From NCBI GenBank assembly GCA_009193035.1, contig SWDT01000187.1:156987-220986 (forward strand): a DNA stretch of 64,000 nt, read 5' to 3'. The stretch comes from Halicephalobus mephisto. Lineage: Eukaryota > Nematoda > Chromadorea > Rhabditida > Panagrolaimidae. Of this stretch, positions 34,201 through 47,600 are shown piece after piece (position 1 is the first letter of the stretch; the number at the start of each line of letters is the position of its first letter). The notes below the pieces were generated by a model. That model had not been told where the DNA came from, ran no database searches, and saw only the letters and a list, made by a program, of their open reading frames with translations. The translations under genes and the position numbers were made by a program.

Positions 34201-35295
34201 TTGAAATAAACTGAAAACTTGTGGCGACTTCAATAAACGGTTTTCTTGTTTCCATAGCATCCAGACTCCACGGAGCATAGTACATCAAAATCGCAATTTC
34301 TGATTTTCTTAATAAATCTTCTGGAGCTGCATTATTTCCAAAATAATGATCATCAACAATTCCTCTAGAAAAATTAGGAAAAAATGGCACAGGCGGACCC
34401 GCTGGTTTCGTCAACAACGATCCTCCTGCTGATATGAAACTAATCCTAAAAACGATATAAAAAATCAGAGATAATTTTTTTCAAAATTGTTCCAACATAA
34501 AATTTAAAAAATGTTTAAAATTCTGGAATCTTAAAAGTTTCAAAAACAAAATTCCAAGTTTTAGAATCTTTTTATTGAATTTCGAAAAATTTATACAAAA
34601 TTCTAAAGCTTCAAAAGTTTATAGAATTTCAGAACACTGAAATTTTATATAAAAATCTAAAATTCCAAAATATTCTATTAGATTCTAAAAATTTATATTA
34701 TATTTTATAAAATTTATATTATATTTTACAAAATTCTAAAAATTTATATAAAATTTACATAAAATTCTATAAAATTTAAAAATTTACATAAAACTCTAGA
34801 AATTTATATAAAATTTTACAGAATTCTAAAAATTCACATAAAATACTAAAAATTTATAAAATTCTATAAAATTTAAAAATTTACATAAAATTCTGAAAAT
34901 TTATATAAAATTTTAATTTATAAAAATTAAAAAAACTAACCCAACTAATTTATGAAGACCCGATAAAACGAGCCAAACAAGAGCAATAATCCACATGTGA
35001 TTACCTAACAGCGATTCTAACTTCCAAAAATTGAACGAAATTCTTTCAAATAATGACAATTCTTCTATTTCTAAAAAAATTATTTTACTTAATTACAAAA
35101 ATTATTCAAACCTTGATTTTTTTCTTTTTTATCATCAGCAATTTTAAAAACTGCTTCTATTTGAGCTTTTTCCAGCTCTTGTTGTGTAATTTTTTCGATA
35201 TATTTTTCACAAGCACCGGGAAGCAGACGTGTCACACAATCCGACTGCAGTTCTGATTCGATTTGTTCTTTTTCACTGACCACAGCTGTAATCAT
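31252..35295 (-). CDS. TXNDC11: TXNDC11-like ER thioredoxin-domain protein lacking both CXXC sites
   Basis: Seven exons join in phase: 35295-35112, 35070-34941, 34445-34053, 33735-33627, 33498-33435, 33390-32148 and 31771-31252, giving 880 residues (human TXNDC11 has about 985). A membrane helix at about 84-105 (HMWIIALVWLVLSGLHKLVG) precedes the thioredoxin-like part. Family matches in order: PPVPFFPNF; MYYAPWSLDA at about 160; GKCRKAFKLYSYPVIVGYVG; FVRHLLKP; a Cys-containing middle; GCHGNETLKFILIDKK; a second thioredoxin-like strand VFFTGGQIHGP at about 672; and RYPNELPFTIPNILAFVLSR. Both places where CXXC would stand have lost the cysteines, so redox catalysis is unlikely. Human TXNDC11 sits in the ER, binds the EDEM mannosidases and DUOX, and helps ER-associated degradation. 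The acceptor at 33391 was chosen because only it keeps phase. Codons are strongly A/T-ending. Confidence 0.85.
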
Positions 35296-35616
35296 ACCAA
35301 ATCAAGGCAGAAAATATGAAAGATAAAAAATTTAAAATAATTGAAAATAATTGAAAAATACAGCAATCTCCTTCACAAAATCTCACTAAATTTCCTCCAT
35401 TAACAAATATTCCTAAAAATTGTATAATTATTAAAGTTTTTAAAATTTAAAAAATCCTAAAACTTTAAAAATTTTTAAAATTTAAAAAATTACGATATTT
35501 TTTAAAAATTTTAAATTAAAAAATATAAATTGGTTTTTAACCAATTCAGTCGTCCAAAACTTCAATAATGAGATCGATTTGTTAAAAGAAAAAACAACAA
35601 AAATAACAGATCAAAA
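35296..35616. other. Short spacer between trr-1 and the TXNDC11-like gene
   Basis: Both genes are on the minus strand, and 321 bp separate the trr-1 stop from the next ATG. It is mostly A/T runs. A tiny upstream ORF (ATGGAGGAAATTTAG on the minus strand, near 35390) lies about 100 bp before the TXNDC11-like start. The spacing would allow an operon but there is no direct sign of one. Confidence 0.35.
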
Positions 35617-38600
35617 TTAAATCCAAGGCAATTCCGAAGGCTGCATTTCTTTCATTCGGTTCTCAAGATCCTGAGCTTGTGCAATCAATTCAAAAACTAC
35701 CGTATCTGGATGTTCAGAAATATCTAAAAAATTATTATTATTTAAAAAATTTCTATAATTTCAAATTTCATATTCAAAGCTTTTCCGTAATTTAAAAACA
35801 ATTATTTCCAAAATTCCTAACATCTTAAAAAAACTTATTTCCATAATTCCTAACATCCTAAAAAACTTATTTTTAAAATTCTTAACATCTTAAAAAACTT
35901 ATTTTCAAAATTTCTAATATCTTAAAAAACTTATTTTCAAAATTCCTAACATCCTAAAAAAATTATTTTCAAAATTCCTAACATCCTAAAAAAATTATTT
36001 TCAAAATTTCTAACATCCTAAAAAACTTATTTTCAAAATTCTTAACATCTTAAAAAAATTATTTAAAAACTCACATTTAAATTTAGCTTCAAAAAGAGTT
36101 AAATGTTTTTCAATTTCAGCAAAATCTCCAACAGTAAGTTTTCTGGCTTCATTCGGATATTTTAATTTCGAATAAATATCCAAATAAAAAGGTCTCAAAT
36201 AATTTTTAAATTTCTTCTCTACCAAACATGTCGCCATTGCCACAAAAGTAGCTGCAAAATGGCCATCTAACGACAAATCCAAAAATTCTGTAAGACAATA
36301 ATCAAGTTTAAATGGTAAAATTTTAAATTTAGAAATATTTTCAAAATCAATATTTTCAATAATCGGATTTAAATTCCAAATTTTTCCATAATTATGTTCG
36401 ATCAAAACATTTCTAAAATTAAACAATTTCCATCCAATACCGTATTCCAATACTGACTGTATAGCCATCTGATTTGCTGTTGATTTTCTAACTTGCCAGT
36501 AATTAGGAGCATCATTATATTTTTTCAAAAAATAATTTTCCATTCTATTTGATCCATATTTCTTTTTCAAAAAACTACCAGCATCAAAATCACTAAATCC
36601 ATCTGAAACAAGTTTATAAAATTCCGCAACTTGTTCAAATGGATGTACATCTTCAAATTCATCCAAAGATTCAAAAATAACGTTAATCCAAGGCTTGACT
36701 ACTTCATCCAAATCCGTAAATTTGTTCAAAGCAATGTTTCCAATTTCGACAAGTCTCAAATTCGGAAGTTGAAAAATATTCGGAATTCTCAACAAAGCTC
36801 CTCTTCTGTTTGTTTCGTAAAATTTCTCGATTGCCGAATTGAAATTATACAAGGCTTTAAAAGGAGATTTGAAAAATTCATCAGAAGATGTATCATCTAC
36901 CAAATACGTTGCAAATTTTCCATCTGACAATCTTACATTCAAAAATCTATAGTAGACTCCAAATTTCGCAAATACTTTAATTTTAGAATAGAAAACATCA
37001 ATTGTCGGAAGACATCTTCCTGATTGAGGTTCGAAGAAAGTCGAAAAAGCTGGAATTCTTGCTCTTTGAGTAGTGAAATTCAAAAGATCAGGTGCAACTT
37101 CAGAAAGCGATTGTTCACTAAAAAACACAATTTAAAAATTAAAAACAACATTTAAAAAAATTCAAAAATATCTCCAAAATTTAAAATAACTTTTAAAAAT
37201 ATCTCAAAAATTAAAATAATATTTAAAAAATTCAAAAATATCTTCAAAAATTTAAAATAACTTTTAAAAATCAAAAAATATCTCCAAAAAATTAAAAATA
37301 ACTTTCAGAAATTAAAAAATATCTTCGAAAATTTAAAATTATTTTAAAAAACAAACCTTTGAAATTTATTTATGTAATTTTCCAGAATTTTCACAACTTT
37401 TGCAATTGATTCTAATTTTTGATGAAATTCCGGAGCTTCTGACAGTAATTCAATCATTCCTAAAATTTTATTTTCGACATTTTCAAATTCATGCAAATTT
37501 TCTCCAGAATTTAGAATTTTTTTAATTTCTTCTAAAATTTCTTTTCCATTTTTGTTTTTTAAAATTTCTCTCCACAATTTGTAAATATTCAATAATAACA
37601 TTTCTGATTTGGTTTTTTTCATATTTTCAATGTTTTTGATGACGTCAGCAAAAGCCAAAACTTCAGAAGGCACAAATAAACAAATTTTTTCCAAAAAATA
37701 AATCAATAAATTTGTTCCATTTTCGAAATTATTTAAATCCATCGATTGCCATTCTTCAAAAGGTAACGACAATCTTAAAATTTGTTCCATATTCGACAAA
37801 TCTGGTGAACTTTTAAAAACTGGAAAAATTTTAATTTTCGCTGATTCTTCATCTTCTTGAATATCTGTGTTAATCCTATTGAGGTCATTTTTCAGCGAAA
37901 TTTTAACTTTTTTAATAACTTTATAAAATTCTTCTGATCCAATTTCTAGCAAAATACCATGAACCACATGGATCGGGAAGACTTGGTAAATCAGGGTCAA
38001 TAAAGTTCCAAAAACTTTTGATTTAATTTTCTTAATTTCCATAATAATTGTGTTCAAAAACGGTAAAAAAACAATTGTTGAAATTTTCGGACAAAAAATT
38101 TCAATTATTTTTTCCAATTTTTTAGGATTATCTTCTGATTGTGAATATCTCTTCATTGCATAGATTAATTTCGAACAATATTCCGTTGATTCCATTGGTT
38201 TTAATCTATGTAAAAGATCAAAAATTCCTTGAATTGAATTAATTATTTTTTCATTATTCCATTTTTCACAATTTTCATTGTATAAATATTTTGTTGAACT
38301 TTTCAAAACTTTTTGAGCAAGTGGATTAAATACAGTAATTGTTTGTTGATCATATGTACTTTCCAATTTCAAAGCAATACGGTAACATTGTTGCGTTCTT
38401 TTTTCATCTTTAAGAACATTGAACAATTCGCCTCTTATTGCCGAATAATACGCCATCACATCAGGTTTAAAACAATCCAAATTAGCTTCACAAAAAGCTA
38501 AAAATTCTTTCATCAATACATTTTTATCAATTTCATCCGGATTTTGTAGATATTGTTTCATCGAACATTTGATAATTTCACACATAGTCAAACAACAATC

Positions 38601-41600
38601 AAATGGATTCAACAATCCAGCCGAATCCAAAGTAGAAAGTTCTTTTTTTGCTTCATCATACAATCCAAATCTTCGAAGATGTTTCGCAATTTGCATAACA
38701 TTATCCGCAATATTATGCATAGGAGTTAATGAATAACTTATACCTTCTGGATTTTTCAATTCTGGTCTTTGAGTCAAAATCTGGTTGTTAATCATCCAAA
38801 GTAAAGTCAATCTAAACCTCAACAATGTCGCTCCAGAAGCCGGAGAATCAGCTCTAGAAGCAGATCTAAATCTCCATTGAAGAATTAACGATTTAATTGT
38901 TGTTTCAATCACATTTAAAATATCCACTCTAGCTATATCCTTCGTCAATGAAATTCCATCAGAAAGATCAATCCAAATAGCACAATCTCTCAAAACATCG
39001 TAATGTCTTGGAGAACAAAAATACGGTATTCTTCTGAATCTTTCAACAAGATATTGATTCAGTTTATCCTGATATCCTTCTTCGTTAATTGTCGTCGCAT
39101 CACATCGGAATATCTAAAAACGAAAAATATTGTAAAAAATAATTTTCAAACATGTTTAAAAAACTAAAATTTTCCAAAACTAAAACAATTTAAAAAATTC
39201 GTCATAGTTCCTTTAGATTTTCTTAAAAATTTCATTTTCAATAATTTCAAACTTTTAATTTTTTCTGTTTTTAATTACTCGTAAAAATACTCAAAAAACT
39301 GAAAAATTATAGAAAAATTAAAAAAACGTAATTTTATGTAAAAAAACTTCACTTATTTAATAATTTTTTTCTCCAAAGTTAAATAAAAAAATATCAATCT
39401 AGTATCATGACTATGTAATCAACACTGCTTAACAACATATAGAATTCCGTCCTTAACGCATTTCACAACCGAGCACGTTTAAAAATTTTTAAATGACTAA
39501 TTTTTTTAAAACCAAGTTAATTAATCACAATTACTGTTTACCATTTATTTTGACAAAATTTGAGCACAATCAGAGTAGAAAAATTTTTCAATTTCATGAC
39601 CCCCTGAACAGGACGTTTTTTCATTCAAAAATTCAAAGTTGTATAAAATTTCCGAAATCTTATATTCAATTTTAATGTTTCTTCGTATAGGAACGAAATA
39701 CCTAAATGTTTCAATTTAATTTATCAAAGTGGTTATGCAAAAAAATCATTAATCCGCTGATGACCGTGTTTCAACGTGAGAAATGACGTGTCTCATTGCC
39801 GCAAACGTGCTAAATATTACGCCGAACGCATTTTGTCCAAAATGAACAATTTCAGGGATCATAAAAAACTTATATTTTCCATCAAAAATTAGAAAATATG
39901 ATTTGCATATATTTTGATAACGCTTTGTTTTATAATAAATATACTAATATTTTTAAATTTCTTATTATGACTTTTTCCAGTCAAATTTTTCATACTTTAA
40001 ACATGACTGAATTTTAGAATATTATATATTGTTCAATTCAGCATTCGAAAATTCACAATAAACTGCCCTAATTACAGTAATGACTCCAGATGTTAACAGA
40101 AACCTAAAAACTCACCAATAAAGACAATCTGTAAATCAGAATTTTGAAACTCAAAGTCGGATCTTCCGTACTTCCTACAAGTTTCAAATATTGATCTATC
40201 TCATTCCAATCTTCCATATTCCTAGCCATATGAAATGTAGCTTCAATAGCCAGAGGCAAATCTTTTGTTTTTTCGGCATATTCTAGAACATATTTCCAAT
40301 CATTTTTTTCTTTCATAATTGAAATAGCCAATTCTGTAATTGAATCATAATCCAATTTTAATCCGCAAATATGGTCATCTATTGTTTGTTGTCCATTTTC
40401 AATTAAATTTAAAATTTCTTTTTGACTTATTTTTGCTAATTTAAAAGCATCATCAAATTTTGATTGATTAAATAAAAAAAATGATTTCCAACTTGATTCT
40501 GAATACGGTAAAATTTTCCAAATTGCAGAATACATATCAAATTCGTCTATAATACTGTATACTGATTTCAATTCAGATGTTGATTCTAAAATATTAATCG
40601 ATTTTTTCATTAATTTTTCCATTAAAAAAATAGAATAATGAATATTTTTCGGACCACATGGATTTGACGTCATTTTCAAATTATCCACTCTCATGGGTGG
40701 ATCACATTTCGTCACAATTTGCCACAAAGGTCGAACAGATACCGGCGAAGCAGACGAAAAAATAGGCATTTGCATAAAATGTCCATAAATTTCCGAAATA
40801 ATACTTCTTTCATAATTTGTAAAACTATTCCAAATAGATGTAAAAATTTCTGTAAAAATTTTTCCTGCTAATTCAGGTTCATGTACAATCAACGTCATTA
40901 TGACCATTACCGTATTTGGAAAATTTCTTTTTAGGCAATTTTCACATGATTTTGTGTAATTTTGATAATTTAAAACAATTGTTGTAAATTTTAAAGGTTT
41001 GTATTCAATTTTAGAATTCCTAAATTCTCCAGAAAAACACGGATTCGGAACGTACTTTTGCCAATTTTCCATTTCTTTAATTACAGTAATTTTTTTAACG
41101 TATTCTTCCATCAACCCCGGAAATGAAACATTCGGTTTTAATTCAGCTTGATCATCAACATTAACTACTTCAGGTACTGTAATTACAGGACCTTCTTTAA
41201 AGTAATCCGGTCTTTGACATTTCTTCAATTCTGGTCTACCGTAATCAATACCTTTCGAACATCTCAAAAGCAAATCCAAAATAATAGACAAAATTGTTGT
41301 TCCATTGACCATCTGCCACGATTCATAAGTTAATAAATAACATAATCTTTCATAAATATTTGTCGGAAGTTTTGTTTCAAAAATATCCAAAAATTTCGAT
41401 CTTATGGACAACTCATTAGATCCCAAACCTAGATAAAACGGTATCCATATGTCTACAAATTCATGTTCAAATGACAACTTATTTTCAATCATCATAGCTA
41501 CAGTATTAAAATACGACAAAATAGATGCCGGATGTTTCATTGCTGAATTTGTATGATGTCTCGTAAAAGCACTTACTGCTGAAATATGCTGTCTCGACAT

Positions 41601-44600
41601 ATGTCCTGCTTTGACCGATTCCTCGAGGGTTTTACTACAAAGTTCCATTAATTTTCCAGGCAACATATCATTCAATGTCAATAACGGATAAATCACATGC
41701 TGAATATATAATCTCATATATTGTTCCGACGTTATTGAAGCTCTTTGTTGAAAAATTTCCATTGCCGAAATTAATAATTCTGCATTTCTTTTTTCATATG
41801 TTACTGTATCAGGCACATTTTGTGGAATATTTCTGTAAGTTTTGACCATCTGTTTGACAACTGAAATAAAACCAGGTCCACAAAATTGATGATAAGCAGT
41901 TTCATTAATCAAACAAATCGATTTCATTGCTTGAATCATCAGGGTTACTTCACTCCATTCTGGTTTTTTAATAAAATTATCTCCCATAATCGAAAAATAC
42001 TCTTCTAAAGCATTGAAAACCGGAGCACATCGACGATCACTGAAGGAAAATTCTTTTGTAACTTCCATAATTTTCGTAATTAAAAAAACAACTGCTTCAA
42101 AAAGAATTTTTTGACCAAGATGAATACACGGCCGGAAACAACCTTGAAGGTAAATCAAACATTGATAGACAGATTCTGCTGGCTAAAACCAATCATAAAC
42201 TATATTAAAATTAAAAAGTGGATTTTATGACATCAATTCGATAAAAATTTCAAAAATTCTTAAATATTTCCAAAATTTTCATAAGATTCTACATTTTTAG
42301 AATTCCGAAAATTCTTAAATATCTCTAAAATTTTCATAAAATTCTGCATTTTTAGAATTCCATTAATTCTCAAATATGTTTAAAATTCTAAGAAATTCTC
42401 ATAAAATGCTACATTTTTAGAATTCCGAAAATTCTTAAATATGTTTAAAATTTTAATTTAAAAAAATAAAACAAACCGTTCCCATGAATAAATTCGCGAG
42501 TATTTTAGCCACATTTGCTGCTTGACTGACAAAATTTTGGAAATGTGGATGATCTGGTGGTAATTCTCTCGGCATTAACATTCTTTCCAACTTGACACAA
42601 ATAGGTCTGCATAAAATCCTCGGATTTAGTGCTCTTTGAAAAATTCCTGCTATTTTTTTATGTCTTTCTGCATCTTTATCTTGATAAGTTTGCATTACAG
42701 CTCTACACAACACTACTGCTACAGTATCTGCTAAAGTTTTATCTAATGCCAAAAATTCTGGACTTTGAAGAATTCTTGCTCTTCTTGCTGATTTTTCTTC
42801 TGGATTAATTTTATCATTTTCTTCAACTTCATTTAATTTTTTAATTTTTTCTTGTAAAAGTTCTTCCCATCCAATGATAACTTCCAATCCATCAGCTATA
42901 CAATTCAATCCCATGGCACTTTTTCCAATATGAATTCTAACCATCATAAAAGCAATTGAAGCAACTAAATGATGTCTATATGCAAAAAAATTTTCAAAAT
43001 TCCTCATCAACATATGAAGTGCATTTCCTGCTTTTGTCAAATTAAATCCATCAGAATTCAAATAACTTCTAATTCTGTCTATAAATCCATTCATACAGTC
43101 ATCTTTCCTTCCAAATGCCACATGATACGCTACAGTATCCAACGCATTTTGAATTATTTGATTATCTCTATTATCCACATGTCCCATAAGTGAATCAAAA
43201 TGTTGATAAACAATATCTTTTTTAATATACACAGCATTCATTACTGTAGCCAAAAAAAATTGCGCAACTGATCTTAATCCTTTATCCGCATAAATCCCAG
43301 TTCCTGACAAAGAAGGCCACGCAATTTGCATACAAAGTTGTAAATGTTTCGATTGTTGTTTCGACCCAAGGGCATGGATATGAGTTGCCGCTCTTTGCAT
43401 TAACAAAATACTGAACTGAATCAATCCATATGCCAATTCCGGTCTTACTTCCTGAAGTCTCGTTACAAATTTGTCCAGTACAACTTCACAAAACATTTTA
43501 ACCAAATCAGGTGAATTTTCTTTTTTTCTGTAAAATCCTTCTTTTCTTTTTTTCCAATTTTTTTTCCTTAAAAAGTGATCTCTAGATCCTACAGCAACAA
43601 GTAAACTTGGAAAATGCTGAAATGAGAATCTGAAGCACGGATACACAACATATAGGAAAAAATGGCCTAAATAAATTTGAATATCTTGATGTTTGTAAAT
43701 TTCAAATTTATCGTTCAAGTTCGGTTTTTGTTGTAAAACTTTCGCTGTGAGATCAATAGCGTACTTGAGTAATTCCCGTTTCCACAATAATAGCGTTTTT
43801 GGAACAATAAATTCAGAAATAAACTTTCTTAGTGAATTATTGTCATTACAGTATGCTTGATGAAAAGCCGTACACAAAGTTAATAAAATATCAAATCTTT
43901 TGTGATTTTTCATGAAAAATCTAATTAATAAATTTTGCATCATTTCCGGAACTGTCGTTTTCCATTCCGCAAATTCTGTCTAAAAATAATTACATTAAAA
44001 AAAATTTAAAATTGTAATAAAAGTAATTTCAAAATAAATTCCTAAAAATTTTAAAAACTACAGTAACTTAAAATTTCAATTTCGCAATTACTGCTAAAAC
44101 TATCTCTTTACATTAATCTAAGAACCTACAAATCGAGGCCATATAAAATATGAAATCCCTCGTCAATTTTTATGCATTACTAATTACTTACTACAGTAAT
44201 CAGATATTCAAAAAATCGCAACTATAATAACAGAAAAAGAATTCTCAAGACGAAATAGCCTGAGGCATAAGGATCGAACTCGTCCCAATTTGCAGCAATG
44301 ACGTCATTCAGAAGTCAAAACCAAAAAAATCAGAAATTTTAATTTATTAATTTTGTATCATTTACTACTCGAGTAAACCCAGCTATCACCCATCCAAAAT
44401 CAATTCTAACTATCCCACAATAACTACCCTTCCAAAAAATACTCCCTTTGCTAACTTTAAACTTACCAATTTCAATCTATTAGTGTTATCCAAGCCATGA
44501 TCAGAAAATGCATAATTACCCCTAAAATAATCACTCAAATAAAAATTTCTCAATTCTGTTCCAAATTTCTGATTTCGACCAAAATAATTCGGATGTTGTC

Positions 44601-47600
44601 TTACAAATTGCATTATAATTCTCAAAACAAATTCATCTACAACACCGTAATCAGCTGTTCTTATTTTTTTCTCTGTTCCATCAGATAGGGGTAATTTGTG
44701 AAATTTCAAAATTGTCAATAAAGTAGATTCAAAATTCAATATCATCGATCTTAGAAGAAATCCTTCTTTATGCGATATTAATCTCAAAAATCCATCTCTT
44801 TTTTCTGAATCTTTCATAGCATCCACAGATAAAAAATACGAAATAATAAAATTAGCAGGAAAATCCGATTTTTGCGATCCAAGAAATATCGCTATCGATC
44901 CATAAATATCAAACGAATCAATTTCATGAAGATGTATCATTTCCGGATTACAAACCAATGAAATCAACCCTTCTAAAAATTTCTCATTCATACTGTAGTT
45001 GCATTTTTGAAAAATCATCAAAAAAGAAATCAAACATTGAAGATGTTCATCTTTTAAATGACAAAATTGCGGCAATAATGAATATATAGGTTCATATTCT
45101 CCTTCAGTCACGAGCAATTTATCCAAAGTAGAATGTGGCAAATCTTCTTTTGATCTCGTTAAAGCATTCACAAGTTTTACAAATCTTATATTTTCTGGCG
45201 ATTCTTTAATCAAAACAACGGCATCTTCAATGAGGTCGTTTCTTTTTTTTATCTCAAATCTGCTCGCCAACTGAAAAATCACAAGCAATATTATAAAAAT
45301 TGAGTAAAATTCATTTTAAAACAATTTAAATATGGTTTTTAAAATATTAATAAAAAGCAAAAGCCATCAGGTTTCCTTTAATTTTACAAAATTCGCTGGA
45401 CCTCTATGGAAATTCGAAAATTTCAAAAAGCAAATATATCATTTTTCTAATAATCATATTATTATAAAAATTAAAAATTATCCTTTCAGAAAATCTGAAA
45501 TTTTAGAAGGTTTTAGAAATTTCGATTAGATTCTACAAAATTCTAGAAATTTCAATTACATTCTACAAAATTTTGAAGTTTTAAAAATCTGTGAAATTCT
45601 ACAAAATTTTAGAAATTTCAATTATATTTTACAAAATTTTAAAAACCTCCATAAAAGTTTAAAAATTTCTAAAAGTTTTTACAAAATTCCAAAAACCTTT
45701 AAAAAACATTCATAAAATTCCACAACATTTTAAAAATCCAAAAATTTAATAAAATTTCCAAATCAAAAAACTTACTACTGAAATTCCATCAAGCGAATAT
45801 TCTTGTCTACAATCCAAAAATAACTTTGCTGCAAACATATGCAAACCAAAAATCGCATCAACAACATCTTGACTGTTCTTCGGAGGATTATCAATAAGAT
45901 TACCTGGATCAAAATCCACATCACTTCCAATAGCCATTCCTTCATTTGATTCAATTAAATTCACACAAAAATTCGTCAAAATTTCTGCCGCAATTTTTCT
46001 GTATTCTTTGATTCTATCCAAATACAGTAAACCATTATTGTATTTCAGTAATATAGAAGATTGAACAAGATTCGCTCCTTGAGGCGGATGAAGGGGGATT
46101 TTCTCATAATTTGGCGATGAAGATAACTCCTCATCTGTGTAGATATATGTAAAAATCAAAAAACAAAAATATCTACTGGCCGATTCCGAGAAAATAATAG
46201 GTTGATCTATACAACGAAGAAAACTACTGACAACTTTCTAAAAAACAATAATCATTAAATTTAACAATCATTTTAAAATTATAATTAAATTCAGAAATTA
46301 ATAATTTTAAAACTATTCAAAAATAACAAATTATCGAATTTCGAAGTAAATCACTTAAAAACAATTAAATTCTTAAATTATTTAAAAATAATAATTCGGA
46401 AATTAATGATTTAAAAGCAATTTTAAAATTATTTTAAAAAAACTTAAATTTGAAAATTAATAATTTAGAAATAACAATTTTAAAATTATTTTAAAAAAAC
46501 AAATTCGGAAATTAATAATTTAAAAACAATTTTAAAATTTTTTAAAAAACTTAAATTTGAAAATTAATGATTTAAAAACAATTTTAAAATTATTCAAAAA
46601 TAATAACTCAAAAATTACTCAAAACCTACCAATTGAGCCAGTTTAAATTCCAAACTACTAATTGGAAATTCTTCAAAATGCCAATTTAAAAGTTGATTGA
46701 CTTGATTCCCACTAAATAAATCAATTCTTTTAATATCTTTCTGAATTCTCAATGTCCATAGAATTTCCGTCAACATATCAGCAACCCAATTAGATGAACA
46801 TTTCCAATTATTCATCACAACTTCCACCAGATACTGTAGAGCATTCTTCCTCATTTCACTGTTTGAATTTTCTCCATTATACATCGTCGAATTTAAAATT
46901 TTTCTGTAAACATTCACGGCCATTTCTTGAGACATCAAAGAAATATCATCGTCACCATACTGTAATACACTCAAACAAGCATCCAACAACACAGAATACT
47001 TTGCAAATAAAAAGTTTCTTGGCATGTTCTCCACAAACAGTTCAATACCGGATATTCCACCAAGTCTATCGACATAGTTCGGTCTAGAACAAAGATTTCT
47101 CAATTCATCCACAATATAGTGAAAAACAGGAACATTCAAAGCCGTTTCCTTAGTAGAACCAAAGGACATTCCCGTCTGAATCATCCTCAACAACGTCACA
47201 GAAGCAGCACCATGAAGTTTCACATGAGGATCACAGTATATTTGACAAATCGCATCAATCAAAACCGTTCCATCCACAGGACTCACGTCGAAATCACCCG
47301 AAGCATAGTTTCCAAAATCTAAAATCACCGTATTTTAGAAATAAAAAAACAAATAACCTAAACGTAAATTCCCACAAATTACAGTAATCTAAAATTTCGG
47401 TTTTCTTCCGCAATTACTTCATAAATATTACGAAATAAAATAAACTTTTTCACTAATTACAGTAACCTAGGTGAAATTTTCAATTTTGCTCAAGTCGTTT
47501 CGTAACATCCCAGTATTTTAAAATAAATATTCTCAAGTTGTATTCTATCTGAATAAGTTTAAAAACTTCCAAATTGGAATAACATAAACTAAAATCCTCC

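Noticed and set aside
35277..35412. 40-codon frame containing VRFCEGDCC, upstream of the TXNDC11-like ATG
   Set aside because: It is in a different frame from the gene start and no intron of acceptable size links them; it probably lies in the spacer.
44235..44454. tRNA because of the GAGTTCGATCC motif
   Set aside because: No cloverleaf can be drawn around it and the B box lacks one base.
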